DNA of 64,000 nt. It comes from Beaufortia kweichowensis (Eukaryota; Chordata; Actinopteri; Cypriniformes; Gastromyzontidae). Shown one piece after another: positions 1 to 21,147 of the stretch. Made by a program: the position numbers and the translations under genes. Position 1 is the stretch's first letter; each line of letters opens with the position of its first letter. The notes beneath the pieces were generated by a model, which was given only the letters and a program-made list of their open reading frames with translations, ran no database searches and was not told where the DNA came from. Location: assembly GCA_019155185.1 (NCBI GenBank), contig CM032809.1:7460621-7524620 (forward strand), in the 5' to 3' direction.

Positions 1-711
1 TTAGCGAGATAGTCAAACAAAAGTAGCCAAACGAAGTCCGTAATAAGCTATCGGTGTGAGTTTGGATTAAACGGATGTTGGCATGTTGCAAGGTTGGGAA
101 ATATGTGATCAAAGATGTGAGAAATATTGATGCACATACAGCGAGCCTGAAGCCTCCGGTGTGGCACGGCCGACAGGCCTTGACTTCTAAAAAAGATCAT
201 TTACTTTTCTTGCTATTTGTCATATGATTCATCTGCTGAGTCAATCAATATTATAAATATGCCATACTAGGATTCAACTGGATTTTGAGAGTTAATTGTA
301 ATTTATATGTCATTTTAAAGATGCATGATACCCAACATCACACCTCTGACTGTCACTCAATAAAATATCTCAACCATGGAAACCATGGGTGTTTTTACGT
401 GCCCACGATACAGATATTGCAGGAAACTTACATCTAGCCAATCTAGTTTTTACTCTTTGCTCTTTTCTGAGCTTCTTTGAAGACCAGTGCTTGCACAAAT
501 TATCCCCCTATTATACTCTGCTCATTTCAGCAAAGTGGGCAGCCAGACAATACAAGCGTCCTCTGCAGATATTCTGCAATATGCTCGCGTGCATATATTA
601 TCACAGTTATACCAAAGAAACAAAACGTGTCCCAGAAAACTCCAGAGTATTTAATTATCCGCCTACAAATACGTTGCTGTTAACCTTGAGCAATTTTATT
701 TGTCTTTGCAG
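1..711 (+). other. grin2d intron (upstream exon outside window)
   Basis: Non-coding sequence before the grin2d exon at 712. It ends in a good acceptor (pyrimidine-rich tract, then AG at 710-711). No recognisable GluN2 coding sequence was found here. Confidence 0.7.
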
Positions 712-7823
<7,112 letters not shown>

Positions 7824-10800
7824 GGAACATCAGCAAGCAGCCCAGAAGGGCAATCAAACCACCTGCTCATGCTACAAACTGTTCATAACAGTTGGGTTGT
7901 TTTAGCTGGCACCCTCCTCTTGCACAATGCCGTATGCTCCTTAGAGACAAACCTGGATTGGAATGTCAGTAAAATTGTAGCCCTTTCTCCTTACTTGTGT
8001 AAGAATGGTACTGCCATGCTGACAAATCTTGTTGACGTTAGCGAGGCTGTTCATATGGCTTTTTTCTCTTACTTCTTGGGGACTTTTAGGTGGCGTGTCG
8101 ATAATGTGGGTAAATGTGATCTTTTTTCTTGGAGTGTTTTGCAGCTCAGTGGCTCAGGAACGATTTTTCAAGGGGAGACTCAGAAGTCAAAATACAAAGC
8201 CCTAATGCCCCATTCTGTCTTCTTTTGCTCTCCAAGTTGAATCATGACATAATCGTTGTGTATATCTGTTCAATATATCTCAAGGGAAGCGTTCACAAAG
8301 GAAAGTAGCAATCCATTTCTCTTTTCAGAGCATAATCCTTGACCTCCATCTCCTTCCACAAACTAATGTCTTGCATTCTGTGTGTTGTTGTCAGTGTTTG
8401 TATTATTAGAAACAGGGTAAGTTAGCCATGGCTGATCACGTAATGGCTAACTGAAGCTGAATGCCAAACTTAAGTGGAGCTGATGTACAGTCCTGTTACA
8501 CTGAAATCATTACACAGGTCTTCATGTTTCATTCTTCTCCCTTGAGCAATACATAATTAACTATAAACAACATTCAATACATATATTTTCTATTTAAAAG
8601 TTATTTTATTATATATATATATATAATATATATATGTTTTGTGATCTGGTTGTGTTCAGTTCTTAAAAATATAAACACTGTGCTGTATTACAGTAGGGCA
8701 CATCTTTCAACTACCTATAATCGATGGCAGCCCTTCCCCTCTGAATGTACATGTTGCCATGACAACACAGCGTGCTGCAACCAAGAAGACACTTTTAAGA
8801 TCGTAGCTGTTTGCCAGAGCCAGTTAGAGTAGTAGTGAACGATGATGTTTGACGTGCAAGTAAGACAGGGCTAGCCATACTGCAACACCGTTCTCGCTAA
8901 CAACCGTGTCTGTGAGTGACGAACGACAAGTCATTATTCAGAGAGCGATAAGCGAAGGAGAGCACTGTTTACAGTTCAACACTGTGTTTTTACACCTTTT
9001 TTACAAGCTACTCTGTTCTCATTTATTATAGGCTCAGATAATGATGTTCATACTTGCTCAAGCTGTATAAGTAGCAGCTAGGAACACAGATTTATGCTTT
9101 TCTTAGACATATCTGTTCGTTTAAAAAAAGCCTGTTTTTCTGTTCAGCACGAGGAAAAGACTGATTGGGTCGTTTTGCTTTTACCATTAGCCAAAAGCTA
9201 GCGTTTTTGAAGTGATTGCTATAATTGACTGTGAATATTGCTAAGGGCAGGTTGGCAGCAGGTCTGAGTCAACTATGTTTATTTATTCATTTATATCGTC
9301 TTGAATATTTAAACACACATGTTCTCTCTGTGTCTTAGGTTTAGATTACTAAGTTGATATCTGAAGATTGTCATCATGTTGGCTTGACACAAAAAAGCTT
9401 GACCAAAGCCACAAAACTTAACACAGTCCCTCAGGCTTTACAGTTTATTATATTCACTGTTTCATCTTATAGAGGAATGTGTACCATTAACTCATAAACC
9501 AGGCCTAAATAATTATCTAAAAGTTTTTTAAACTTAAAAGCTTTGTCAAGCCAGCATTATAATTTGTCTTAAGTTGTTGAGTTTTATTTTCCACATTGTA
9601 TATTGTTATGTATGTACATGTTTATTTATTCTTTTAAGAGCATATTTGACACAGAACTACATACGGTCCAACAGGCTTATTGTTTTCGTGTGCTGCATCT
9701 GAGCCATATTACGCTTATTTGTTGTATGCTGAGCTTTTTAAAAGTAGTACTAATTAATTGGGTATATTTTGTTGTCAGTGGGCTAAACAGTAATGTCAAG
9801 CGACTATGGAGTAATGTGTACGCTATCAGTGATTTTTTTTTAAACGCTGATGGCTTGGAAAAATTGGGATGGCAGTAACACAAATCTTGTTATTTATGAC
9901 CAGAATCATAACACTGCCTCGCTCTCACAGATTTCAAGTAGTTTGTCTTGACATTAACATTTAGAATATTTGGCAGCTTATATATGTATATCCTTTGACT
10001 CCAACTTTGTTGTGTAATACTTGTCTGGATTACTTTATATATAGATGTACCTCATGTATGTGTTCGTGACGTTTAGATAGCAATAGAGAAATAGCTGTTC
10101 AGCAAAGCAGTATAGCTGAAGACAAAAACATTGTTTTCGAACATTTCTGTCGGCAGACTTGATAATTAGGATGTGTTTCATGTATTACCTGCGATAAACT
10201 AATTTCGAATTCCCTTTCCATTCCATTGAGCACATAAATTTAGTAGACGGCTTTGATCAAATGTTTGGGCTTAACCGGCAAGGACCTTAAGATAATGTTT
10301 TATTCTTTAATTTTCAAATGGAATAAAACATCAGGCATATTGCACAAAGTTTAGTAGGAAAAAACGCCACCAAGAATCTTAAAAAGGCCTTTCTCTAGAC
10401 ACGTGTCTTGTTGTGTTGATTGTGTCTTTGACAGTAAATGTTTTTGTTTGTTCGTTTATTTGTTTATTACTCTAAGGATGAGTCTGTTATGGAAGCAGCA
10501 GCATATAAATATATACAGAATATAGAAAATTATATATTTCAACAAATAGCATATGTAATGTTTATCTACTAAATTTTTCTCTTTGAATTAGTCTTCTTTT
10601 GTCTCTTTGTCCTCTCTCGTCTCATAACAGCTGACATCAGAGACCAGTCTCCAACTGTGTTTTAATGAATGACATGGCCACCCATCGACCTCGATGAATT
10701 TATGTTGCAAAGATTGAGGTGTGTATGTATCACTATTGGGATGTTTCTAAACTTGCAAAACAGCCGTAGGCTCCTCCCTGTGCTCGCTACGAGCGTCCAT

Positions 10801-11200
10801 CCTGGGGTAGCAAGTAGATCTTAAGCAGACAGGTCTGCAGGAGTCTGTCCATGTGTGTCACATGATTTGGAAATGGTATGTGTATGTGCGCTCTGTCTGT
10901 GCCAAACTGCAATGTTTTGCTGAAAACACATTCAAACACATGCGATGCTGCTCTGTAATACTTTATTATAATGTAGCTGAGCAGAGCCAGTTATGTTTTA
11001 CGCCACTCTGTGCCAGGACGGTTGTGCCCCCCGGTACCACTGTGTAAGGTTCTTGTGCCATACTCCTCTATATAGGGGAGACTCACGGGGGGACACTCGC
11101 TGGGCCGTTCGACCGTGGGAGACTAATACTATGCTGTGCTGCGAGCAGAACAGAATAAAAAACTTTTAATACGACACTGTTTGGACTTTATTTGTTTTGT
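7824..11200 (+). other. grin2d 3' UTR and downstream DNA
   Basis: Non-coding sequence after the grin2d stop. Several AATAAA hexamers occur (for example 10322 and 11154), but the true cleavage site cannot be chosen from sequence. A TA-rich simple repeat lies at 8608-8635. No further gene is recognised. Confidence 0.5.
10985..11190 (+). other. GC-richer block with hairpin and polyadenylation signal
   Basis: Contains a short inverted repeat, CTCCTCTATATAGGGGAG, near 11064, a GC-richer stretch after it, and AATAAA at 11154 followed by T-rich sequence. It could be the distal end of the grin2d 3' UTR or a fragment of an LTR (TATA-like box about 90 bp before AATAAA). Neither reading is proven. Confidence 0.3.
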
Positions 11201-11687
11201 TGTTGTTTTCAGAACGTGCTTAACAATAGATTTTTGTGCTTTGCAACAAATCTGTGAATAGTATGTAAGTCCTTGTTTTGTATGTTATTGCTATAGGTAG
11301 AAGAGTGTTAAAAGCATTTCAGTGAGTACAAGTACATTTATCTCTCAATAGCGTTAAATGTTTGGACCTAAGAGAAAAATGATGTACAATAACAGATCTC
11401 AACCGATTCTCCTAGACGGCTGTGAGATTAAATAAAGAAGTCTTGCTTAAGTCTCCAGCTGATAATATCACATGTGAGATTCCTCAAGGGAAGCTCCTTT
11501 CAGGTTTCAGAAGAGATTTGAACAATGTCTGTTCTTAGATTTGCCATAATACCAAAGTCTAATAAAAAAATCACATTTGAACTCTGATGAAGATGAGATC
11601 CCAGACTGGTTAATATTGATCTGATACTGGACTTGTTTTTTCTGGTGATGCAATGGTTGAACAAGGCACACAACAAAAACATATTTT

Positions 11688-11785
11688 TACATTTACATTT
11701 GGCAGTTTTTGTGTTCCTTGTGGATCAAACCCATGACTTTATTTTTGATGTTTGCACAATGCTTCATCAGTTGAGCTACTTGTTT
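11688..11785 (-). repeat. tRNA-derived SINE-like fragment
   Basis: Read on the minus strand it begins AAGTAGCTCAACTGATGAAG, a degenerate tRNA A-box. It then has CATGGGTTTGATCC, like a tRNA B-box, and ends in the CATTTGGCAG tail motif. It resembles copies near 23290, 34395 and 41560. Confidence 0.6.
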
Positions 11786-14111
11786 TTTGTCTCATTTTTT
11801 GATCCTTTAGGGAATTTTAGGAACACCAGAATCAGCTGTATGATGTGAAAATCTATATATGTATATGTACGTACAGTACTCAAACTTGCAAATACCAAAA
11901 AAGCCCCTTCTGTACCTTGTGGAAAAACCTTCCTATACAACAGCCTTGGCTGAATTGAATTGCACAATACCCACTGGTATTTGATCTGCACTAGCTGTGC
12001 TTTCACTATCCTTGCTATAGGATTTGTGATTAATCTACAGCTTATTATCCAATGCCAAACATACCAACGTCTAGCAGTGATTACTCCTGTTCAGCATGTG
12101 TGCTCAATGTCAATGAGTCAATCTAGTGAGGAATATTGTAAAGGAGATAAGAGAGCCAATAGCTGCTGAGGTGTTGGTATGCAGGAACATTATAGATAGT
12201 ACAACCCTAAAGAAATAAAGGCATGAAAAATGCAAGTGACAGCAAGTTTACGGAAAGTGCTATAGCAGAAAGTGAGGTGAAGGAAACTACAGTAGCAATA
12301 TTTTTCCCAGATTGAGAAAAGCAAGAGAGTTACTGTGGGTTAACCAAGTATGAGTTTGTGCAGAAATCAGACAACTGCAATTAAATTTTTCTGCTTTTAT
12401 GTGGTATAGGTCTATGAACTCGCTCTTTCGGTTTTTAATTAGTTACAAATGCAAGATTTATGTAACTGCACTGTTTCCACCTTAGGAAATATAATTAAGT
12501 GATGGGGTCATTTACTGCAGATTAATGGAGGAAATATGAGGCGAGCTGTAAGAAATGCTTTACTTTTCAGGGTTCTAGGTGATGTGTATGAGGAGAGAGA
12601 GAAACTGAGTTCTGCTGAGAAAAAAAGCTTATTCAAAATATACACTTACCGCACTAATAAGATTACATTTGAGCAGTTTTCTTAAATATAATTTATCATG
12701 GTTAGCCTTCACCTGCTGTGTCATTCCCAACAGCAATGTTTTATGTTAGTTGTCAGTTCAAACAAACACTGATTCTGACTCGTTTCTCTCTTTCAATTAC
12801 TTCTTATCACAAATCCAATTCCAGTTCATGTTGTGCCAGTGGAGGGGCGAGTTTCTATCTACACTTGGAAAGATTTTTCTCTCTGTAGAAAATGTAGAGC
12901 AGAAATCAGGCCAAGGAGAAAGTAGATAAGAGATGAACGATTCATACAGGAGGGTTGGGGAAAGAGTGGGCGATGGGCAGACAGAGATGGAGTGAAATTG
13001 GGGTTTAGGGGGTCTGAAAGAGCCAGATTAAAAGAGAAACATTCAGTTTCAATTCATTTAAATGTGTGATTTTGGATAAACTGATACCTCCAGTGAAATA
13101 CACAAGGTTTATATCTTGGTAGAGCTGCTAAACTAATGACTGTATTTGGATTATGGCATACAGGAAGAAAATTGATACAAAAACAGCAGGTCGAGTAATT
13201 GTGCTAAATGATGTAATTTAGATTTACAAAGAATCTGTAAAGGCACTATACTCTATATATAGTGTGTGTGTGTAGTTGACAGTTATAGATGTAAATGTGT
13301 ACTATGTTGTGACAGCAAAAATGTAGAAAAAAATCTTAATAATATGAAAATAGCATGAAAGACATTTATCTTCACTGTTAAAAATAGGATGAGAAAGATT
13401 TAAATTTTTGTTTCACATTTTTGCCGTGACACTATAACTAATTTATGGTATATTTGTCAACTACCCATATACATTAATCATTTATACAATAACCATAATA
13501 ATATATACAGTGGATTTGCCACTAGTTAAATTATTAACGTGTAGAATTTTAAACATTTATTTTCTTTAACTTTTTTATTTAATTTCATGTTTTAAGTTTT
13601 AAAAACGACAGGCTTTACCCCAAGTGTGATTAAGATTAGTGATATTAAAGTAAGAATGGAAAGGCGCATATTGCTGCATTCTCATACCATACCACAAGAG
13701 GGCAGCATTTCTTAAGTTCAATATACAGGAAATTCCCACACGGAGACATTAAACACAGCGCCGCTCATAAATCGACGTGACAACCAATTACAGAGACTTC
13801 AGCCCATTAAATACACTAAAACCATATTTAGGTCAAGAACCTTTGTGGCAGACAGCATACAAAGAAAATATCGCCCGCCTGTCTTATTTATTATTATTAT
13901 TTTAGTATTGAGTAATCTAATAAACTTTAGATATATCCTCTGTATGTGCCACAGTTGACAGCAGTGAGGCGCTCTCCGGTTAAACTGTGCCAGCCCGATA
14001 GGAAAACCTCTCTTGTAACCTCTTTTGGCATGTAATGCTGATCTGTAGAACTGATTTTGCATTTTTAAAACTCACTTTTTTTACTAAAACATGGTGTACA
14101 CTTTTAAAAGT

Positions 14112-14280
14112 AAAGGTGCACAGGTTCTTCACAACAATGCCATATAAAAACCATTTTTGGTAAGTTTTATTCAGTCAAAGGTTCTTATTCTTCTTTTTTA
14201 TAGTCTGAAGAAACAGGTTCTTTATCAAGCCATCCTAGCTAAAAAAAAAAAAAATTTATATGGCATTGTGAAGCTCCTAA
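14112..14280. mobile_element. miniature inverted-repeat element (non-autonomous DNA transposon remnant)
   Basis: The left end (AGGTGCACAGGTTCTTCAC, then ACAATGCCATATAAA) is repeated in inverted form at the right end (TTTATATGGCATTGTGAAGC). An AT-rich interior lies between and there is no coding capacity. The arrangement is typical of abundant teleost MITEs. Confidence 0.65.
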
Positions 14281-17200
14281 AATCATTTTAGAAGTGTCGT
14301 TTCTTAATTAGTATTAGGTAATGGAAAATGCAGACTTAATTATTTTACAAAAATAAAAATAATTGTACTCGGGGCACTGTCCACTTTAAACGCTCAGAAA
14401 AAAATGTTGTTGTAGAAAAAAGGATTAAAAAATCATTACTGCTAACAAAAGAACAATTATTATATTTTCAAAACTCTCCACATCATCTTGTACTTTTATT
14501 ATGTGACCTTTCAGTTAGTAATGTGTTTTTCTTCCTGTTACGCTCATAATTTTTATTGCAATTTTTTAACACAAAAGTTGCAGAATATACAGTCGGTCGT
14601 TCATAAAACAAACAAGTTACTGCACATCTATATGTACATGCAGAATACAAATGATATACAGGTATAATTTCTAAGGAAGACATTTCCCAAGATAGGGAAG
14701 AAAGACAAGCCTATTAATAAAGAATAGTAAACATGCAAACTCGTGTTTTTTAGCTTTCTTATTTATAGACATTAAGATTGTATTTAAATACAGATTGAAT
14801 TCTCTTTTGTTGCCCCTCATAGTCCTCAACCGGTCTTGTTACCCTTATTTGTCCTCATGTTGGACTGTGTCCTTTGTTTCTTGTTCCAGGTTAATGTGAT
14901 TAAAGCTGCATTGCATCCTTGCTTTCTGAGCCTGTGTTATGTTGGAAGGAGAACCATTTATACAGTATGTGTCATCAGTACAAAAACTATTTTTATAATT
15001 CAATCCTAGTGTTCATACTTTATATTATTTGGTGAGTTCAGCAAATTTAAAACACTTTTTTTAATCATCCTCATGAAGGTTTACCTGAATTCACCCAGAT
15101 ACTGAGTTCATCTAAGTCTGAACCAGAACTTAAATAAATTAAAAGAACTGTATGACCATCAGTGCCCACGGCTTTTTTCAGTCCTGGAAATGAGTTGTCA
15201 AATGTCAAACAGGACATACTAAAAAAATAAACAGCTACAAGCACTAATGACAGATAAGCCAGACCAAGGCCTGCAGCGCATGACGGCTTCATACGTGTAA
15301 TCCAAATACCATTAAGATACAAACTGTGGCCTTAAGACATTTTGAGATAACAAGAGACTGTGATGTGACACCGTAAGCTTCTGTGCTGAATGCTATCTGT
15401 TAGATAATCAGGAGGAAAAGGATTGAATGCCAAAGTGTGAGTACGGCAGTTTTAAATACGTCTTTAGTTACAACATTTTCTGTGTAATAATACGCTTTGA
15501 ACTATAGCTAATGGCAAAGTCAAGGTGATAATTAAAGAGGCTTGTTTTAACTGCCAGGCATTAAAGAATTCCTAGACCATTCCAAGCTCACCTCCGTATC
15601 TTAATTAGTCAAATTAATTAATAAATGGGCCTGTTTCTCCTAACAAGAGTATTAGCAAGTCTGTATGTGTGTAGCTAATAAGAACATATTGTTCTTCCAT
15701 TTTGACCTAAAAGGCTTTCATAATTGAATGTGTCTTGTTGGTATAATGGTGTCTTGTGACAGTAAAATGAAATTAAGGAGCAATTAAAAAAAAATTGACA
15801 ATGCTTTATGTAATTCTTGTCTGAATTTAAATGCATTACCTGTGCTTTATTTTCAGATACCCACGGGACACAAGTAATGGCGGTCATTGCGGACTGGTCA
15901 GGTTATCTTCCTGGAGGCTTTTTATGATTTGTCATTTGTAAAAGTTCTTGAGATGAGTCAAAAAATACATCAAAGAGAATTTATTGTGGTTATGCAGTGT
16001 TTTTTAAAACACCTTTAACTATAATTGCTGTAATGCATAACCTTAAATAGCTTTTAATGAACACAAAATAAACTCAAACACAACTCAAAATCATGCAACA
16101 TCTCAGAAGTCTTTAAAAACTTGATTTGAGTGATAGCCATCACAGATGTGGACTGCCCAAGGCCACAGTACACACACATCAAGGCACAGCACTGCCCTGA
16201 ACTGGGTCATTGCCACAAATCAAAACAGTCCCAAAAATATCCAGTGCATCACACAAACAATTTCCATCATATTCAAATACTAAAATGTGACTGTAGCTCA
16301 TTTTGCTGTAAATGTTAATACAAACAATTAACACACAAAATGTTTATTTTATGAATTCTCTTCATAAACAGAATGCTAGTCTGATGTCTGTTGGTTTAAT
16401 GTGACCTTTTAAATCCATTTAACTCTTAAAAGTGTGTTTGTGTGTGCATGTTTAGTAAAATTAGTAAGAGCTCATTTTTTTGCATGCTCATGTTCTCACT
16501 AACAGTGAATTATGTACACTGTATCTGTGAGTGCTAAATGTCCTCACCAACACGGTAAAATGTCATAAAAACTATTTGTAAGGATATTGGTCCTAACTAG
16601 ATAAAAGGCTCATAGATCAGCCAAATCATATTTCTGTTTAAATCTGAAGCCTTGCACATGTTTCTGTGTGGATTAGCTTTATGGATAGGAGACGTAAAAT
16701 ATCATCAGCCTGATATAAAATCACTGAAAGTCTAAAAAATGACCTCATGTAATGTAATTTAGTAATTCTGGTGACACTTTTTTAAGGTGGTTGTGTGTAC
16801 TTTACTAACTCTAATTATATGTTTCTTTTTTTTTTAATCCTTAGTAAATATCGATAGTTGTCTCTCTCTATATATGTGCATAAATGCATTCAAATCATCA
16901 GCACATATCCCTATAATCTGTGTCTTCATTTGCATAATCTTCACTTGGCTACTTATGCAGTCCCTGCTCTCTCCTCTATAGCTCTCTGATTGGACTGTGA
17001 GTTTCCACCTCCCGCTTGCATCCCTGCACTGCCCTGTCGTCTCCTATCAAACTCTCTCTCTCTCTCCTTTTCTGTTGATTTCATGTTTTAACTCGCTCCT
17101 ATTGCCGCCTCTCTCTGATGGGACCTCTTTGAAGTCATGGTTGTCACAGCAACGACATGATAGTGAGGAGATGGTTCCGGACTATCTCTCTGTGAAACAC

Positions 17201-19029
17201 TGGGGATTTTCTGAAAGTCATCCAGTCTATAAATCAAACACAGAAATTTATGCATTTGTGTTTCTTTTTAGGCTAAAGGCTAGCAAACAATCTCCAACGT
17301 TTACCCACAACAGTGGAGAGATTTATTTTACCCACAATGTATGTACAGTATACACATGCCATCATTGCAAGCTATTAGATTGGATTTAAATGTCACTCTG
17401 TGACATTTGAGCGTGTTGGAAGAAACGCAGAAGTGTGCAGATTTAAGGCTGTCCTTGAATAGAGATATCGGGTCAGTCAACAGCACTGTGTGTTATTTTT
17501 AGCATGCATGTATTGGGTTTCCCCACCAGGAGTCTAAAAATAGATTTAAAAGTGAAAGAGAAAAAAAGAGAAGGCAGAGGCGGCTTTGTAGGGAGTGGGG
17601 TGAAGAGAAGGATGAGCAAATAAAAGACTAGCCCACTCCTCTCTCATCTAAACCTACAGTGCAGTAACGAATCCATCACGTAGACACTCACAGGGCAATG
17701 CGTGTCGATCGTAAGATCACTATAAAGTAAATACTTTATATTACATACTGTAAGATGAAAAACAATTATTCTTGACAAACATTAATAGATACTGTACTGG
17801 AATATACTGTATAATGATTCTGAGATCTTTTCGGAGTTTCTCTTCTGTTTTTCTTTTCTGACTTTCAATCAATTCGAATGAAGCACAAAGCATAAAAGAG
17901 TGCTTCAGTTTTGCTCTTCAATTATTTACTGTACTATCTATTTTTCAGCTCTATTATTGATCCTGACAGTACCGGCTGAATGTTAAGTTTCTGCAACCGA
18001 GACCAGAACTGTCAACCAGAGGTCTGGAAAGGTTATACACATGGTCCATGGAGATGACAGAGTGCACCCTGAGAAAAAACAGAGATACAAAGTAAGAGTT
18101 ATTGTCTGATTGCTTCATTTATTAATTTCTACACAACTTTGTGCTTGATCGAATCTGTTATCATGTTAACACACACACAGTATACACACATGCAGAATGA
18201 ACAGCTCTGCCTCTCCATTGCAGGTTGGGAATTACGAGCCCAAGGCTGTGTGCAGTTCCTTGAACTACACACAGTATTTCTTTATCACAGAAAGGTTTAT
18301 CACATAAAGATTAAAAGCACATACACATGCACACACACTGCAGTGTTATAAAGATTTGCTTATGTGTTGCTGCAGTCTAGTGGCATTACAACATCTCCCA
18401 CTGCAGTGAAGTAAGGGTTTTACATCCTTCAAAATGTAAACATGCATTCAATCAGTAAATCATGACATTTTATCATAATTCCTCTCACTTCACTTACAAT
18501 ATTTCATAGCTATCTTTAGCTTTTCAGGTCATTTTGGGTAGTTGCTCCATAAATATACTGTATTACTCTAGAGCACTGTTTAAGTTAACACTAATTAATT
18601 TATTTACATTTCTAACAAATATAAATTCTGACAATTTAACATTGTCTATAATAACACAAACTCATTTTAATGTTTAAAAACAGCAAACTAAATGTTAAGT
18701 TATATTAAGAAAGACACCTAATTAAAATAATTAATGTCATATCAAGCGACCCAATGATTGATTAATATTATAAATAACTAGACGCAAGTATGGATGATAA
18801 GGTTAAAGGACACAGTTTTGTGCTTTGTGGAACAATCTACATGCATCGGATCTTTAAATGTTAAATGCATGACTCATACTGTACGCCTTCACCAACATAC
18901 AGTACGCACACCTAAAACTAAATGTGACATTACTGAGCATCAGTATCATCGTCAAACTACATCAGTCAAATGTAGTTTTGTACCCAAAACCTTTCTTCTT
19001 CATCACAGTTCATCCCATTGAGCCAATTC

Positions 19030-19068
19030 TCCGCAGTGCTGAAAGAAGAGAAACAGTGAGAGGGAAAC

Positions 19069-19107
<39 letters not shown>

Positions 19108-20300
19108 CACGCGTGTGTGGGGTGTATGTTAGTGTGTATGTGTGAAAGAGTGAGTGAGGGAGGGAGTGAGAGAGGGAGGAAAACTGCAAAATCTGTCAAG
19201 GTTTCGAGTCGTTTGGTTATTCCTCTCGACGCCTGTGCAGAGCTGACTCGGGTCGCGTGGTTGAGGGTGAGTGCTCGCGCTTCTTCATTCTTCATGCACG
19301 TTACCGTCGCTTTATAAGTGTGGCGCGTGATCGATTCGTTCTAGTGATTCAAGCCAAGTATGTGATTTATTCTCCAATCCTGACAGATTCAATTATTGCA
19401 TATCTTCTAATCCTCACTTTTGAGCATACAGTAGAGCTGTTTCGGCTGTGGACCACGCAATATAGCGTAACGCGTTTTCTTGTTTCATGTTTGATTTCAT
19501 GGGGACATTTAAGAAAGAGTGCCACTATTGAAAAAAATCCCTTTTTTTCTTTAATTGCATTTTTTGTGATGAGTTTTTACTCGCTATAGCTTATTATTTT
19601 TTGTCGCACTTAGGGTGCGAGACTCGTGAGAATACGCACTTGCATTCAGTACGTGGCTTGTATATTGAAGATATCATTTTAATACATTTCTCTAGTGTTG
19701 ACTTTGTTAAACCCACGAGTGTACTGCGGTTGTGGGATTTGAGAAGGGGTAGACACGATGTGTGTGCGCGTGTAAGTGAGAGTAAATTGGGATAAAGTGA
19801 CGCGTGGGTCTTTTTTATATTTTGATTCTGCATTTAGTCACGTATGCACGTTTTCTGGCGTCTCGTCACGATCCTAGAATAACCACATCAGTTTGCGCGT
19901 TTGAATGGTGCTCTACGGCTCTAAACTGAGCTAAAATCATGAATGTGCACATGGGAATGCATGTGCGCGCGCATGTGTCATTGAGAGCTCGCACATGCGT
20001 GCACGCGCGTGCTCGATGCTGTCCTTTGAGATATTGTGGGACAAGGTCTTTCCCCAAACCCTGTTCTCGTCGTCTCGCTCTTCACTTTTTTTCTTGATAA
20101 CGCATCGTTTTCTTCTTTCGCTCATCATATCCTCCCACACTCTTCTCTGCATCGTGCCAGTTGGCCTAACCTGCTGACAGGGGAACATATTGCCTCCTCA
20201 ACAGAAAACTTCACCCCCCTAGGCACTTGCTTCTTCCCAGTCGGCTGGACACACCATCTGTGGAACCCCCGGTTCACCCTGAGGGTTGTCTTTTCTAAAT
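19030..20300 (+). promoter_or_regulatory. candidate promoter and 5' UTR exon region of cacng7
   Basis: This block has far more CpG dinucleotides than its surroundings (for example 19200-19340 and 19800-20060). It begins with a GA microsatellite at 19072-19104. A consensus donor GTGAGT starts at 19267, so a non-coding exon ending at 19266 is plausible. The cacng7 start codon at 22371 directly follows a splice acceptor, so an upstream non-coding exon is required. The exact start site is not determinable. Confidence 0.4.
19072..19104. repeat. (GA)n microsatellite
   Basis: Uninterrupted GA dinucleotide run inside the candidate cacng7 promoter block. Confidence 0.95.
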
Positions 20301-21028
20301 GTGGTCATGTCTGGCGTGTATTGACCGTCCCACTGTGTAAACCTATATTACTCAAATCCCCTGGAAGGAATAAAAAAGAAATATATGTTGTTTTTTGTTC
20401 TTGAAACTGCTGTTGTTTTAGATTGTTTGAGTTATGTTATAGTGTTTTAATGGTCACAGCAGTAAGGGTTTTATTACATTCTTAAAAGACTGAAAACATT
20501 TTACAGCATTGTGGTTCAATAGCTCATGTGTGTTATTTCAGCACTGGACAGCTCCCTGTCATGTTATTTTCATTCCTCTAGGGGGCCAATCCTTTAGTGA
20601 TGACACAAAACTTTTAGATTGCTTGTTTTCTGCAACCACATTTTGTTTCATTTGTTTTCAAAGATTCATATCATATCATTTATGTAACTTTTTTACACAT
20701 TCGAAAGTTAAACAAAATCAACATAGCAAAAGTTTATAAGTATTTTCATAGACATACAGAAAGCTTTAAACCACTAGAAACCCTTCTTTATGTAAAGAAT
20801 ACAAGGCTATTGTGTTGGAACCCACCGCCTGTGACGGACAGCTCCCAATTGCCTCTCTTTTCTTTCTTTCACCTTGTCGCTTTGACTTCCTCTCTTTTCT
20901 CCATTTCTCTTTCACAAAGTGTCTTTCAGTTTGCTTTCCCCTCACAGCTTTTGAAATGGCTCACACTGGTACCTGCACACTTACAATGGTTAAGATCACA
21001 TGACTAACTATTTGTACAATATGCACAT

Positions 21029-21147
21029 ATGTGACCCTGTCTGTGAAATTCAGGCTACAATCTCCAAATGTAATCAAAATAAAATAAAATAATGTGTTTA
21101 CTGCTGTACATGTAGTGTGATTTAGGTTTTCAGAGGCAGGGTCACAT
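21029..21147. mobile_element. short MITE with GTGACCCTG terminal inverted repeats
   Basis: The left end ATGTGACCCTGTCTGTGAAA is matched in inverted orientation by the right end (TTTTCAGAGGCAGGGTCACA). The element is about 119 bp long and non-coding. Confidence 0.7.

Larger units (their letters stand above)
11200..19020. other. intergenic DNA between grin2d and cacng7
   Basis: AT-rich sequence with no gene I can support. It holds a tRNA-derived repeat fragment at 11688-11785, a miniature inverted-repeat element at 14112-14280 and scattered short open frames without family resemblance. The block 15390-15640, dense in TAATTA-type motifs, is noted only as a possible conserved non-coding element. 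Confidence 0.6.

Noticed and set aside
16997..17389. 130-codon plus frame upstream of cacng7.
   Set aside because: No family resemblance, begins in CT-rich simple sequence and has no flanking splice or promoter signals.
20036..20404. 122-codon plus frame in the CpG block before cacng7.
   Set aside because: More likely 5' UTR or promoter sequence; no homology recognised and no in-frame link to the cacng7 coding exons.
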